DNA of 58,432 nucleotides from an uncultured Spiribacter sp. (GTDB taxonomy: Bacteria; Pseudomonadota; Gammaproteobacteria; Nitrococcales; Nitrococcaceae): positions 1 through 58,432 of the forward strand of contig CALGDM010000027.1 of assembly GCA_937884605.1 (NCBI GenBank), in the 5' to 3' direction. A program made the translations under genes and the position numbers. The notes under the pieces were generated by a model. The model worked only from the letters and a program-made list of their open reading frames with translations. It was not told where the DNA came from and ran no database searches. Positions 9,259-19,095 of the stretch are shown piece by piece (within the stretch, counting starts at the first letter, position 1; the number at the start of each line of letters is the position of its first letter).

Positions 9259-10748
9259 ACTTTGTTGTCCAGCTGAGTTACCTCCTCGCGGCGGTCCTGT
9301 TCATCCTTGGCCTCAAGGCAATGAGCTCTCCGCGCACCGCCCGCAAGGGCATCATGTGGGCCGGCGCCGGTATGGTGCTGGCCACCCTGGTGACCTTCCT
9401 GCATCCGGCGGTGCACGGGCTGACCAATTACGTCCTGATCGTGATCGCGATCGCCGCCGCCGGCGGGCTGGCCTGGTGGTCGGGGCGCCGCGTGGGCATG
9501 ACCGAAATGCCCCAGATGGTCGCACTCTACAACGGCATGGGTGGCGGTGCGGCCGCCGCCATCGCCGCGGTGGAGATGCTGCGCGCCCTGCGCACCCTGC
9601 CCAATGACCTCCAGATGCGGGCCGAATCCCTGGCCGCCGACGCCGACATCAGCGTTCAGGCGGCCACCGCCGCCCTGCGCGCGGAAGGTGCCGGCAGCGT
9701 CGGCATTGCCGGCGCGCTGGGGGCCGATGTCGCCATTCTGGCGATCCTGGGTGCGTTCATCGGCACGGTGGCCTTCTCGGGCTCGCTGATCGCCTGGGCC
9801 AAGCTCGACGGCCGCATGAAGCGCAGTCAGCTGGTGCCCGGTCAGCAGATCGTCAACATTGTGGTGTTTGCCCTGGCGGTGCTGTTCGGCATTCTGACCT
9901 TCTTCACCGACAGCGCGCTGGTGGTGGCGGTGTTCTTTGCCCTTGGCCTGCTGTTTGGCGTGTTCGTGGCGGTGCCGATCGGTGGCGCCGACATGCCGGT
10001 GATCATTTCGCTGTTCAACGCGCTGACCGGTCTGGCCGTGGGCTTTGAGGGCTACGCCATCGGCAACCCGGCCATGATCATCGCCGGTACCGTGGTGGGT
10101 GCCGCGGGTACGCTGCTCACGCAGCTCATGGCCAAGGCCATGAACCGGCCGATCACCAACGTCCTGTTTGCCGGCTGGGGCAGCAGCGAAGGATCGACCA
10201 GCGAAGGCCCCGAGGGCGAGATGAAGGACATCTCCGCCGAGGATGCCGGCATCATGATGGCCTACGCCGAGCGTGTGATCATTGTGCCCGGCTATGGCAT
10301 GGCGGTGGCCCAGGCGCAGCACAAGATCTGGGAATTCGTCGAGCTGCTGCAGGACCGCGGCGTCGAGGTCAAGTTCGCGATTCACCCCGTGGCCGGGCGC
10401 ATGCCGGGTCACATGAACGTCCTGCTCGCCGAGGCCGGTGTGCCCTACGACATGATCTTCGACATGGAAGACATCAACGAAGAGTTCGCCATGACCGATG
10501 TGGCTGTGGTGATCGGCGCCAACGACGTGGTCAATCCGGCCGCGCGGGACGACCCGTCGAGCCCGATCTACGGCATGCCGATCCTCAACGTCGACGAGGC
10601 CGAAAACGTGATGGTGATCAAGCGCGGCGGTGGTGCCGGCTTCTCGGGCGTCGAGAACCATCTGTTCTACGGCGAGAACACACGCATGGTGTTCGGCGAC
10701 GGTCAGAAGGTCGCCGGTGGCATGGTTCAGGCCGTCAAGGGCCTGTAA
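9255..10748 (+). CDS. pntB: NAD(P) transhydrogenase subunit beta
   Basis: The 497-residue beta subunit combines a membrane domain of roughly eight or nine helices (residues 4-260) with the cytoplasmic NADP(H)-binding domain III. The latter shows GYGMAVAQAQHKIWEF near residue 347, HPVAGRMPGHMNVLLAEAGVPYD, and GANDVVNPAARDDPSSPI. All of these are family hallmarks, so the pump is probably functional. It is the third gene of the pnt operon and is followed after 17 bases by an unknown soluble protein. Confidence 0.96.
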   Translation: MNFVVQLSYLLAAVLFILGLKAMSSPRTARKGIMWAGAGMVLATLVTFLHPAVHGLTNYVLIVIAIAAAGGLAWWSGRRVGMTEMPQMVALYNGMGGGAAAAIAAVEMLRALRTLPNDLQMRAESLAADADISVQAATAALRAEGAGSVGIAGALGADVAILAILGAFIGTVAFSGSLIAWAKLDGRMKRSQLVPGQQIVNIVVFALAVLFGILTFFTDSALVVAVFFALGLLFGVFVAVPIGGADMPVIISLFNALTGLAVGFEGYAIGNPAMIIAGTVVGAAGTLLTQLMAKAMNRPITNVLFAGWGSSEGSTSEGPEGEMKDISAEDAGIMMAYAERVIIVPGYGMAVAQAQHKIWEFVELLQDRGVEVKFAIHPVAGRMPGHMNVLLAEAGVPYDMIFDMEDINEEFAMTDVAVVIGANDVVNPAARDDPSSPIYGMPILNVDEAENVMVIKRGGGAGFSGVENHLFYGENTRMVFGDGQKVAGGMVQAVKGL

Positions 10749-10765
10749 CGGCAAAAGGAGTCAAC

Positions 10766-11179
10766 ATGACGGATGCCGACAACCAGGACACCCTGGATCA
10801 GCTCACGCTGAATGCCGATGGGCTGTACCAGGAGGAAAACTTCACCGACCGCCAGGTCGGCAGCATTCAGCGGCTCAGTCCGGTTACCCGCGATGGGCAG
10901 CCGGATGACAGCCGGCCGGTGCTCTACCTGGGCAGCACCCAGGTGATGACGCCGGCGGGCGCCCTGCCGCTCAACTTCGAGCTCGAGGCCAACAGCCTCG
11001 AAGAGGCCATGACTGCCTTCCCGCCGGCCGCCCAGGCCGCGCTGGAGCAGACCATGGAGCAGCTCAAGGAGATGCAGCGCGAGCAGGCATCCCGCATCAT
11101 GACGCCCGATCAGATGGGCGGCGGTGGCGCCCCCGGTGCCGGTGGCGGCATGCCGGGTGGCGGCATCCAGATGCGCTAG
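10766..11179 (+). CDS. Conserved protein of unknown function with glycine-rich tail
   Basis: The 137-residue product is soluble and acidic, with no signal peptide or membrane helix. The first about 85 residues look globular, with the phrases LNADGLYQEENFTDRQVGSI and STQVMTPAGALPLNFELEA. A charged helix (AALEQTMEQLKEMQREQASR) follows, then a low-complexity Gly/Pro tail ending GGGIQMR. I recognise the pattern as a conserved cytoplasmic protein of gammaproteobacteria but know no function. RBS AAAGGAG precedes ATG 10766. It lies between pntB and priA on the same strand. Confidence 0.75.
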   Translation: MTDADNQDTLDQLTLNADGLYQEENFTDRQVGSIQRLSPVTRDGQPDDSRPVLYLGSTQVMTPAGALPLNFELEANSLEEAMTAFPPAAQAALEQTMEQLKEMQREQASRIMTPDQMGGGGAPGAGGGMPGGGIQMR

Positions 11180-11236
11180 CGCCCCGTGGCTGTCGGGGCC
11201 GCCGGCCTCGGCGGTCCGACGACATCCGCCCCGCCC

Positions 11237-13426
11237 ATGACCGATATCATCCGCGTCGCGGTGGCGGGGCCCTTCACTGAGGCCCTCGACTACCTGCCCC
11301 CTGCCACCGGGCCTGTCCCGGCGGTGGGGGCTCGTGTCCGAGTGCCACTGGGACGCCGCGAGCGGGTGGGAATGGTTACCGCCGGCCCCACCGCCAGCGA
11401 TCTGGCCGCCGATCGGCTGCGAGCGGTCATCGAAGTGATCGACGCGACGCCGCTGCTCGATCCCGCCACCATGGCCCTGATCGAGTGGGCCGCCCGTTAT
11501 TATCATCATCCGCCGGGCGAGGCCTATCTGACCGCCCTGCCCACACGGCTGCGCCGGGGCGATCCAGCGGTACCCGGACAGTCCACCGCCTGGCACCTGA
11601 CCGACGCCGGTCGCGCGGCCCAGCCCGACGCGCGGGCGCGACGAGCACCCCGCCAGCGCCAGTTGCTCGAGGCCCTTCAGCAAAGCGGCACATTGACGCC
11701 CGTGCAGCTCGCGGGCATCGGCGGCGATGCCCGCAGCGTTCTCAAGCGTCTGGTCGAGCAGGGACTGGCGGCAACCGATACCGCCCCCGATTACGGCCTG
11801 TTGCAGGGCCGCGCCGATCCGCCCGGCGCCGCACTCAACGACGAGCAGCAGGCCTGCGCGGCCGCCATTCGGCCGGCGGCGGGGCATGCCGCCATCCTGA
11901 TCGACGGCGTGACCGGCAGCGGCAAGACCGAGGTCTATCTGGACGCCATCGCCCGTACCATCGCGGCCGGGCAGCAGGTCCTGGTCATCGTCCCCGAGAT
12001 CGGCCTGACCCCGCAGCTGGTGCAGCGTTTTCAAAGCCGCCTGACCGGGCGGATCGCCATCCTGCACTCGGGCCTGGCCGAGGGCGAGCGCCTGAATGCC
12101 TGGCTGGCCGCGCGCGCGGGTGCGGCCGATGTGGTCATCGGTACGCGGTCAGCGGTGTTCGTCCCCTTGGCCCGCCCCGGATTGATCGTCATCGATGAAG
12201 AGCATGACGCCTCGCTCAAGCAACAGGAGGGGTTTCGCTATTCGGCGCGGGATCTGGCGGTGCTGCGCGCCTATCGCAGCGACATTCCGGTTGTCCTCGG
12301 CTCGGCCACGCCCTCGCTGGAAAGCCTCGCGAATGCCCAGCAGGGGCGCTACCACCGCCATGCGCTGACCCAACGCGCCGGTCAGGCGCAGCCGCCCTCA
12401 CTGCAGCTGCTGGACATGCGCGGCCAGCCCACCCACGACGGCCTCTCACAGCCGCTCATCGAACGGGTCCAGAGCCATCTCGATGCCGGCGGCCAGGCGT
12501 TGCTGTTTCTCAACCGGCGGGGCTTTGCCCCGACACTGATCTGCCACGAATGCGGCTGGCTGGCGGAGTGCGATCGTTGCGACGCCCGCTATACCTACCA
12601 CCGCGGCCGCGGCCGCCTGCACTGCCATCACTGCAATCGCGAGCAGCGCCTGCCGCATCACTGCCCAAGCTGCGGCAGTGTCGATCTGCGCGCACTGGGA
12701 CTGGGTACCGAGCGAATCGAAGCGGCGCTGACGGCGGCCTTTCCGCAGACACCCCCGGTGCGCATCGACCGCGACAGCACCCGCCGCCGCGGCAGCTTCG
12801 AGCAGGCCATGCAGCGAGCGCAGACCGGCGAGACCCGGCTGATACTGGGTACTCAGATGCTGGCCAAGGGCCATCACTTGCCGGCGGTCACCCTGGTCGC
12901 CATTGTGGATGCCGATCAGGGCCTGTTCGGCGCCGATTTTCGGGCGTCCGAACGGCTCGCCCAACAGGTCATCCAGGTGGCCGGACGGGCCGGCCGGGCC
13001 GAGCGGCCCGGCGAGGTCGTGATCCAGACCCATCACCCCGAACACCCGTTGCTCCAGCAGCTGCTGCACGGCGGCTATCAGGCCTTCGCCCAGACCGCCC
13101 TTGCCGAGCGCCAGGCCGCCGGCCTGCCGCCCATGCGGGCAATGGCGCTGATCCGGGCCGAGGCCATCGATCGCAACGCGCCGCTGGCCTTTCTGCGCGC
13201 GGCCATGCCACTGGCCCCTGCTGACGATGCGGTCGAGCGGCTCGGCCCCTACCCCGCGCCCATGGAGCGGCGCGCCGGCCGTCATCGCGCCCAGCTGATG
13301 CTTCTGGCCGACAGCCGTGCCAGCCTGCAGGCCCTGCTTGGTGGCTGGTTGCCGGCGCTGGCGCGGCTGCCCGAAGCAAGGCAGGTCCGCTGGTCGGTGG
13401 ATGTCGACCCGGCCGAGTCGCTGTAG
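11237..13426 (+). CDS. priA: Primosomal protein N' (replication restart helicase)
   Basis: PriA binds stalled replication forks, unwinds them 3'-5' and recruits the primosome. The 729-residue protein has an N-terminal DNA-binding domain, Walker A GVTGSGKT near residue 225, the DEEH box near 319, and a zinc-binding insert starting CHECGW at residue 436 with eight cysteines in four pairs (CHEC, CDRC, CHHC, CPSC). The C-terminal helicase half shows GTQMLAKGHHLPAVTLV and QVAGRAGR. I use ATG 11237 (MTDIIRVAVAGPF), because the upstream extension has no family resemblance. Confidence 0.95.
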   Translation: MTDIIRVAVAGPFTEALDYLPPATGPVPAVGARVRVPLGRRERVGMVTAGPTASDLAADRLRAVIEVIDATPLLDPATMALIEWAARYYHHPPGEAYLTALPTRLRRGDPAVPGQSTAWHLTDAGRAAQPDARARRAPRQRQLLEALQQSGTLTPVQLAGIGGDARSVLKRLVEQGLAATDTAPDYGLLQGRADPPGAALNDEQQACAAAIRPAAGHAAILIDGVTGSGKTEVYLDAIARTIAAGQQVLVIVPEIGLTPQLVQRFQSRLTGRIAILHSGLAEGERLNAWLAARAGAADVVIGTRSAVFVPLARPGLIVIDEEHDASLKQQEGFRYSARDLAVLRAYRSDIPVVLGSATPSLESLANAQQGRYHRHALTQRAGQAQPPSLQLLDMRGQPTHDGLSQPLIERVQSHLDAGGQALLFLNRRGFAPTLICHECGWLAECDRCDARYTYHRGRGRLHCHHCNREQRLPHHCPSCGSVDLRALGLGTERIEAALTAAFPQTPPVRIDRDSTRRRGSFEQAMQRAQTGETRLILGTQMLAKGHHLPAVTLVAIVDADQGLFGADFRASERLAQQVIQVAGRAGRAERPGEVVIQTHHPEHPLLQQLLHGGYQAFAQTALAERQAAGLPPMRAMALIRAEAIDRNAPLAFLRAAMPLAPADDAVERLGPYPAPMERRAGRHRAQLMLLADSRASLQALLGGWLPALARLPEARQVRWSVDVDPAESL

Positions 13427-13493
13427 CGCTTGAAGACTGCGACCGAGGCCGGATAATGGTCGCTCGTTTGCCAACCGGATACTGAACATCCCG

Positions 13494-15254
13494 ATGAAAG
13501 AAGAACTCGTCGATCTGCTGAGCCAGGCCCTGCAATCCCTGGCCGATGCCGAATCCCTCAGCCTTCCCGACCGGATCGACATCCAGCTCGAGCGCGGCCG
13601 CGGCAGCGGCCACGGCGATTACGCCAGCAACCTGGCCATGCGCCTTGCGCCGGTGCTGCGCCAGAACCCGCGCGAACTCGCGACACGGCTGGTGGCCCAT
13701 CTGCCGGTGCATGCCCATATCGACCAGGTCGAGGTGGCCGGCCCCGGGTTCATCAACTTCTTTCTCACCCAGGACGCGGCCAATGCCGTCATCGCCCGCA
13801 TCCACCGCGAGGGGCGCGAATTCGGTCGCAGCCACTACGGCCGGGGGCAGCGGGTGATCGTCGAGTTTGTCTCGGCCAACCCCACCGGTCCGCTGCATGT
13901 CGGCCATGGCCGCGGCGCCGCCTTTGGTGCGGCGCTGGCGGACGTTCTCGAGGCGACCGGTCACGCGGTCCATCGCGAGTACTACATCAACGATGCCGGG
14001 CGGCAGATGCATATCCTTGCCGTCAGCGTGCTGATCCGCTACCTGGAGCATCGCGGCGAGACCATGGCTTTTCCCGCCAACGGCTATCGCGGCGACTACA
14101 TCCACGGCATCGCCCGCGACCTGGAGGCCGAAGCCGGCGAGCGCTACCGCATCACCGCCGCCGATCTGGCCGCCGGGCTGCCGGCCGATGCCCACGCCGG
14201 TGGCGACAAGGAGGCGTACATCGATGCCCTCATTGAGCGCGCCCGGGCCCTGCTGGGGGAAAGCCGCTACGAAGAGATCCTCGAGGCGGCGGTCACCGCG
14301 ATCACCGGGGATATTGCCGAGGATCTGGCCGCGTTCGGGGTCCGCTACGACCGCTGGTTCAGCGAGCGCGCGCTGGTTCGCACTGGTGCCGTTGAGCAGG
14401 CCCTCGAGCAGCTCCAGGCCGCCGGTGCGCTCTACGACGCCGAGGGTGCGCGGTGGTTCCGGTCCACCGACTACGGTGACGACAAGGACCGCGTCGTACG
14501 CCGGGCCGATGGCCAGACCACCTACTTTGCCTCGGACATCGCCTATCACCTGAACAAATTCGAGCGCGGCTTCGAGCAGGCCATTGATGTCTTCGGCGCC
14601 GATCATCACGGCTACATGGCGCGGGTACGGGCGAGCCTCGAGGCGTTTGGTCACGCCACGGATCGGCTCACCTTTCGGCTGGTGCAGTTCGCCATCCTCT
14701 ATCGCGGCTCCGAGCGCCTGCCCATGTCGACGCGCGCCGGCGAGTTCGTCACCCTGCGCGCCCTGCGCGAAGAAGTGGGCAACGACGCAGCCCGGTTTTT
14801 CTACGTCATGCGCCGACCTGAGCAGCACCTCGACTTTGACCTCGAGCTGGCCAAGTCGCAGTCCAACGACAACCCGGTCTACTACATCCAGTACGCCCAT
14901 GCCCGGGTCTGCAGCGTGCGGCGCCAGATGCGCGAGCGCGGGATCGAGCATGACCACGATAACGGGCTGGCCAGCGTGTCCCGACTCGATGCCGACCATG
15001 AGCAGGCGCTCATCCAGTCCCTGGGCCGCTATCCCGAGGCCCTGGAGTCGGCCGCCGGCAACCACGAGCCGCACCAGCTGGCGGCCTATCTGCGCGACCT
15101 GGCGGGCGCATTCCACACCTACTACAACGCCCATACGTTTCTGGTTGACGACCCGGACCTGCGCGATGCCCGCCTGACGCTGATCGAGGCGGTCCGTCAG
15201 GTGGTGCGCAATGGCCTGGATCTGCTGGGCGTCTCGGCTCCGGATCGCATGTAG
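13494..15254 (+). CDS. argS: Arginyl-tRNA synthetase
   Basis: Charges tRNA-Arg with arginine. The 586-residue class I synthetase has the N-terminal Add1 domain, the HIGH-type motif HVGH at residues 135-138 within NPTGPLHVGHGRGAAFG, and the KMSKS-equivalent loop MSTRAGEFVTL at about residue 411, a variant usual for ArgRS. A C-terminal anticodon-binding helical domain follows. It is 67 bases after priA and is followed by a SPOR protein 2 bases downstream. Confidence 0.96.
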   Translation: MKEELVDLLSQALQSLADAESLSLPDRIDIQLERGRGSGHGDYASNLAMRLAPVLRQNPRELATRLVAHLPVHAHIDQVEVAGPGFINFFLTQDAANAVIARIHREGREFGRSHYGRGQRVIVEFVSANPTGPLHVGHGRGAAFGAALADVLEATGHAVHREYYINDAGRQMHILAVSVLIRYLEHRGETMAFPANGYRGDYIHGIARDLEAEAGERYRITAADLAAGLPADAHAGGDKEAYIDALIERARALLGESRYEEILEAAVTAITGDIAEDLAAFGVRYDRWFSERALVRTGAVEQALEQLQAAGALYDAEGARWFRSTDYGDDKDRVVRRADGQTTYFASDIAYHLNKFERGFEQAIDVFGADHHGYMARVRASLEAFGHATDRLTFRLVQFAILYRGSERLPMSTRAGEFVTLRALREEVGNDAARFFYVMRRPEQHLDFDLELAKSQSNDNPVYYIQYAHARVCSVRRQMRERGIEHDHDNGLASVSRLDADHEQALIQSLGRYPEALESAAGNHEPHQLAAYLRDLAGAFHTYYNAHTFLVDDPDLRDARLTLIEAVRQVVRNGLDLLGVSAPDRM

Positions 15255-15256
15255 GC

Positions 15257-15883
15257 ATGGCAGCCAAAAGCAACACCCGCCGCAAGCCGGCCCGCAAAAG
15301 CAGCGGCCAGGCCAGCCGTGCGTCCCGCTCGCGAGCCGCGACAGCCCGCCGGCCGGGTGCTGTGGTCTGGGGCGTGACCGGGCTGGCGGTGGGTCTGCTG
15401 GTGGCCCTGGTGGTACACCTCGAGCATCGCCGCCCCGATGAACCGCGCACCCGCGCGACCGCCGAGACCGGGGCAGATCCGTCACCCGCGGCCGAAACCG
15501 ATCAGCCGCGGTTCGAGTTCTATCGCCTGCTCAACGAGCAGGAGGTGGAAGTGGGTGAGCAGGACAGTAGCGAGGATGCCCCGACGCCGGCGGTGCCCGA
15601 GGCCGACCCCGCCGATGATCCGCCGGCGGCGTCCACGACGGATGGCACTCGCTACCTGCTGCAGGCCGGCTCGTTCCGTCAGGCCGAGGATGCCGATTCA
15701 CTGAAGGCCAGGCTGGCACTGCTCGGCATCCAGGCCCGCGTTCAGGGGGTCGAACTGCCCGGCGGCGAGACCTGGCATCGGGTTCGCGTCGGGCCCTTCA
15801 CCGATCTCGAGCAGGTCAACGGCGTGCGCGCGCGGATGGCCGACCAGCAGATCGAATCCATCCTGCTCCAGGCCGGCGGCTGA
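15257..15883 (+). CDS. SPOR-domain membrane protein (FtsN-like)
   Basis: The 208-residue bitopic inner-membrane protein has a basic cytoplasmic N-terminus (AAKSNTRRKPARKSSGQ), one transmembrane helix at about residues 36-54, an acidic/proline-rich linker, and a C-terminal SPOR domain from about residue 131 (TRYLLQAGSFRQAEDADSLKA to the end) that binds denuded septal peptidoglycan. The location right after argS is where many gammaproteobacteria keep an FtsN-type protein, so a role in cell division is likely but inferred. Confidence 0.88.
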   Translation: MAAKSNTRRKPARKSSGQASRASRSRAATARRPGAVVWGVTGLAVGLLVALVVHLEHRRPDEPRTRATAETGADPSPAAETDQPRFEFYRLLNEQEVEVGEQDSSEDAPTPAVPEADPADDPPAASTTDGTRYLLQAGSFRQAEDADSLKARLALLGIQARVQGVELPGGETWHRVRVGPFTDLEQVNGVRARMADQQIESILLQAGG

Positions 15884-15893
15884 GCGCTCTGGC

Positions 15894-16778
15894 CTAAAGG
15901 CTCTTGCGGTTACCCGATTCGAACAGCTCGCGCTTGAGGCGAAACAGGGCCGAGGTGTCTTCGTCGCCGTAGCCCTGATCGAGCAAACGCTCGTAGTGCT
16001 TGATGGTCATCTCCACCAGCGGCAGATTGACGTCGAGCTTTTGCAGCAGGTCGCGACACAGGTTGAGATCCTTGTGATGGAGCGACACCCGGAAGCCCGG
16101 TTCGAAATCACCGGCCAGTATCCGGTTGCCACGGCGCTCGAGCAGACGACTGCCCGCGGCTCCGCCGGTAAGAACCGGTAGCAGGCGTTCGGTATCGAGG
16201 CCGCTCGCCTCGGCAAATGACAGCGACTCGCTGATCGCCTGGACAATGCCGGCGACCATCACCTGATTGACCGCCTTGGCCCGCTGGCCATAACCCACCG
16301 GACCGAAGTGCGTCGCCTCGCTGCCAATCGCCTGCAGAGCCGGGCGGGCGCGCTCGAGCGCCGCCGGATCGCCGCCCACCATGATCTGCAGGGTCCCGGC
16401 CTCGGCGCCTTCAGGGCCGCCGGTCACTGGCGCATCAAGGAATGTCGCGCCCTTCGACGCCAGCATCGCGGCGGCCTTTTCTGCCGTTTCCACACCGATG
16501 GTCGAGGTGTCGATCACCCCATCACCCGCGCTGACGCCCGCCGCCAGCGCGGCGACCACCTCAAGGACATCGGCATCGGCGCTGACGCAGGTAATGATCA
16601 CGTCGCAGGCGCCCGCCAGTGCCGTTGCATCATCGGCCGCCGGCACACCCAGTTCATCGGCCAGGGCGTCGGCAGTGGCCCGTGTCCGGTTCCACACCCC
16701 GGCGAGCAATCCGTCGGCGGACAGGTTCCGCGCCATCGCCCGACCCATCACGCCCAGTCCGGCAACACCCACTTTCAT
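15894..16778 (-). CDS. NAD(P)-dependent beta-hydroxyacid dehydrogenase
   Basis: The 294-residue enzyme of the 3-hydroxyisobutyrate/tartronate semialdehyde reductase family has the N-terminal NAD(P) motif GVAGLGVMGRAMARNL, substrate-binding DAPVTGG at residues 115-121, and catalytic Lys168 with Asn171 in GYGQRAKAVNQ. The SLHHKDLNL and DTSALFRL phrases are closest in style to 2-hydroxy-3-oxopropionate reductases (GarR/GlxR), but the substrate cannot be read from sequence. It lies just downstream of the amtB terminator on the same strand, so it probably has its own promoter. Confidence 0.87.
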   Translation of the reverse strand: MKVGVAGLGVMGRAMARNLSADGLLAGVWNRTRATADALADELGVPAADDATALAGACDVIITCVSADADVLEVVAALAAGVSAGDGVIDTSTIGVETAEKAAAMLASKGATFLDAPVTGGPEGAEAGTLQIMVGGDPAALERARPALQAIGSEATHFGPVGYGQRAKAVNQVMVAGIVQAISESLSFAEASGLDTERLLPVLTGGAAGSRLLERRGNRILAGDFEPGFRVSLHHKDLNLCRDLLQKLDVNLPLVEMTIKHYERLLDQGYGDEDTSALFRLKRELFESGNRKSL

Positions 16779-16850
16779 GCTTGTCTCCCTATCGTTCGTC
16801 AGACCGCCTGAGGCCGTGCAGTCTAACGCAGGCTCCTGTCCTGCCCCAGA

Positions 16851-16878
16851 AAAAAAACGGGCGCCCGAAGGCGCCCGT
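16851..16878 (-). terminator. Rho-independent terminator after amtB
   Basis: A 9-bp perfect stem (ACGGGCGCC / GGCGCCCGT) with a CGAA tetraloop spans 16857-16878, flanked on the left by a run of A residues (16851-16857). Read on the minus strand, this is a stem followed by a U-run, 26 bases after the amtB stop. Confidence 0.9.
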
Positions 16879-16903
16879 GGGTCATTGGTTCAGCCGATTC
16901 GCG

Positions 16904-18151
16904 TTAGCGCTGGTTGCTGAACTCCGGATAGGCCTCGACACCGCATTCGACGATATCGAGCCCGGTCTCTTCCTCTTCCTCGGTCACGCGGATACCGATC
17001 ACCGCCTTGAGGATCGTCCAGAGGATGTAGCTCACGCCGAAGGTCCAGACAAAGATGGTCAGCAGGCCGATGATCTGCGGCCCAAAGCTGGCGCCGTCGT
17101 TCCACAGCGGAACCGCCAGCACGCCCCAGATACCCGCCGTGCCATGCGCGGAGATGGCGCCCACCGGGTCATCGAGCTTGAGCTTGTCGAGTCCGACGAT
17201 GGAGAACACCACCAGCACGCCGCCGACAACGCCGATCAGGGTCGCGGCCAGCAGACTGGGCACGTTGGGACCGGCGGTGATGGACACCAGACCGGCGATG
17301 CCGCCGTTCAGTGCCATGGTCAGGTCGGCCTTGCCGAACATCAGACGGGCGGTAACCAGCGCGGCGACCACGCCACCCGCAGCGGCCAGGTTGGTGTTGG
17401 CAAACACCAGGGCGACGGCGTTGGCCGAACCCACGTCGGAGAGCTTGAGCTCGGAACCACCGTTGAAACCGAACCAGCCGAGCCAGAGGATGAACACACC
17501 CAGCGTGGCCAGCGGCATGTTGGCACCCGGGATCGGCTTGACCTCACCATTGGGGCCGAACTTGCCCTTACGCGGGCCGAGCACCATTACGGCCGCCAGC
17601 GCCGCAGCGGCACCGAACATGTGGACAATGCCCGAGCCGGCGTAGTCGGAGTAACCCACCTCGGCCAGAAAGCCGCCGCCCCAGCTCCAGAAACCCTGGA
17701 TGGGATAGATCAGCCCGGTGAGGATCACCGTGAACAGCAGGAACGTCCAGAGCTTCATCCGCTCGGCCACGGCGCCCGAGATGATCGACATCGCGGTTGC
17801 CACGAACACCACCTGGAAGAAGAAGTCGGAGATGTTCGAGTAGTAGGCGTCACTGCCCGCGGCAATCTCCGCCGGGGCATTGTCGGCGGCGCCGAGGATG
17901 CCGCCAAGGGACGGGATGATGCTGCTGATGCCACTGCCGTACATGATGTTGTAGCCAATCAGCATGTACATGATGCAGGCGATCGCGTAGAGCGACACGT
18001 TCTTGGTGAGGATCTCGGTGGTGTTCTTCGACCGCACCAGGCCCGATTCGAGCATGGTAAAGCCGGCGGCCATCCACATGACCAGCGCCCCGGAGATCAG
18101 GAAGTAAAAGGTATCCAGCGCATAGGCCAGTTCGTTGAATTCTGCAGACAT
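16904..18151 (-). CDS. amtB: Ammonium transporter AmtB
   Basis: This 415-residue, eleven-helix inner-membrane channel conducts ammonium/ammonia under nitrogen limitation. The twin pore histidines are visible in the two expected contexts: GIVHMFGAAAAL and SAHGTAGIWGVLA. The motif WLGWFGFNGGS is also typical. It is the second gene of a glnK-amtB operon, 22 bases behind glnK, and ends at a strong terminator. The pairing lets uridylylation-controlled GlnK plug the channel when nitrogen is plentiful. Confidence 0.96.
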   Translation of the reverse strand: MSAEFNELAYALDTFYFLISGALVMWMAAGFTMLESGLVRSKNTTEILTKNVSLYAIACIMYMLIGYNIMYGSGISSIIPSLGGILGAADNAPAEIAAGSDAYYSNISDFFFQVVFVATAMSIISGAVAERMKLWTFLLFTVILTGLIYPIQGFWSWGGGFLAEVGYSDYAGSGIVHMFGAAAALAAVMVLGPRKGKFGPNGEVKPIPGANMPLATLGVFILWLGWFGFNGGSELKLSDVGSANAVALVFANTNLAAAGGVVAALVTARLMFGKADLTMALNGGIAGLVSITAGPNVPSLLAATLIGVVGGVLVVFSIVGLDKLKLDDPVGAISAHGTAGIWGVLAVPLWNDGASFGPQIIGLLTIFVWTFGVSYILWTILKAVIGIRVTEEEEETGLDIVECGVEAYPEFSNQR

Positions 18152-18173
18152 GTTTCAGACTCCCAGTGATTCC

Positions 18174-18728
<555 letters not shown>

Positions 18729-18762
18729 TTAAACTGGCCTGACAGTCAACGGAGGCCAAACG

Positions 18763-19044
18763 ATGCTCGATCCGAAACAGCTTGACGACATGGCGAAGCG
18801 CTTTTCCGACAACCTGCCCAGCGGACTGCGCGACTTTCAGGCAGAAGTCGAGAAGAATGCCCGGGTAGCGCTGCAGAGCACCTTCAGCCGCATGGAGCTC
18901 GTCACCCGCGAGGAATTCGACGCCCAGGCCAAGGTGCTTGCGCGCACCCGCGAGCGCCTCGAGGCAATGGAGGCCCGGGTCGCGGCGCTCGAAGGCACGC
19001 CGGCGACCAACGAGACGGCGACACCGGACGACGCCGCCGACTGA
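18763..19044 (+). CDS. ubiK: Ubiquinone biosynthesis accessory factor UbiK
   Basis: The 93-residue member of the YqiC/BMFP family has an N-terminal amphipathic region (MLDPKQLDDMAKRFSDNLPS) followed by a coiled coil from about residue 40 to 80 (TREEFDAQAKVLARTRERLE, AMEARVAALEG), the family signature. UbiK assists assembly of the aerobic ubiquinone-synthesis complex with UbiJ. An acidic tail ends the protein. It is divergent from glnK. RBS GGAGG lies before ATG 18763. Confidence 0.9.
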   Translation: MLDPKQLDDMAKRFSDNLPSGLRDFQAEVEKNARVALQSTFSRMELVTREEFDAQAKVLARTRERLEAMEARVAALEGTPATNETATPDDAAD

Positions 19045-19095
19045 TCCCCGCCCGCCGGGGGCGGATCCTTGCCTCGCACAGGGAGGTGCGTTGCC

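Noticed and set aside
9186-10754. 522-codon open frame on the minus strand opposite pntB
   Set aside because: Its His/Gly/Asp/Gln-rich product is typical of antisense translation of a GC-rich membrane-protein gene. PntB is complete on the other strand.
12969-15485. 838-codon open frame on the minus strand opposite priA/argS
   Set aside because: It is the complement of two certain genes. The product is Arg/Gly/Asp-rich low-complexity text with no motif, a usual artefact of high-GC third positions.
16619-18169. 516-codon open frame on the plus strand opposite amtB
   Set aside because: Same antisense artefact; amtB with its pore histidines is the real gene.
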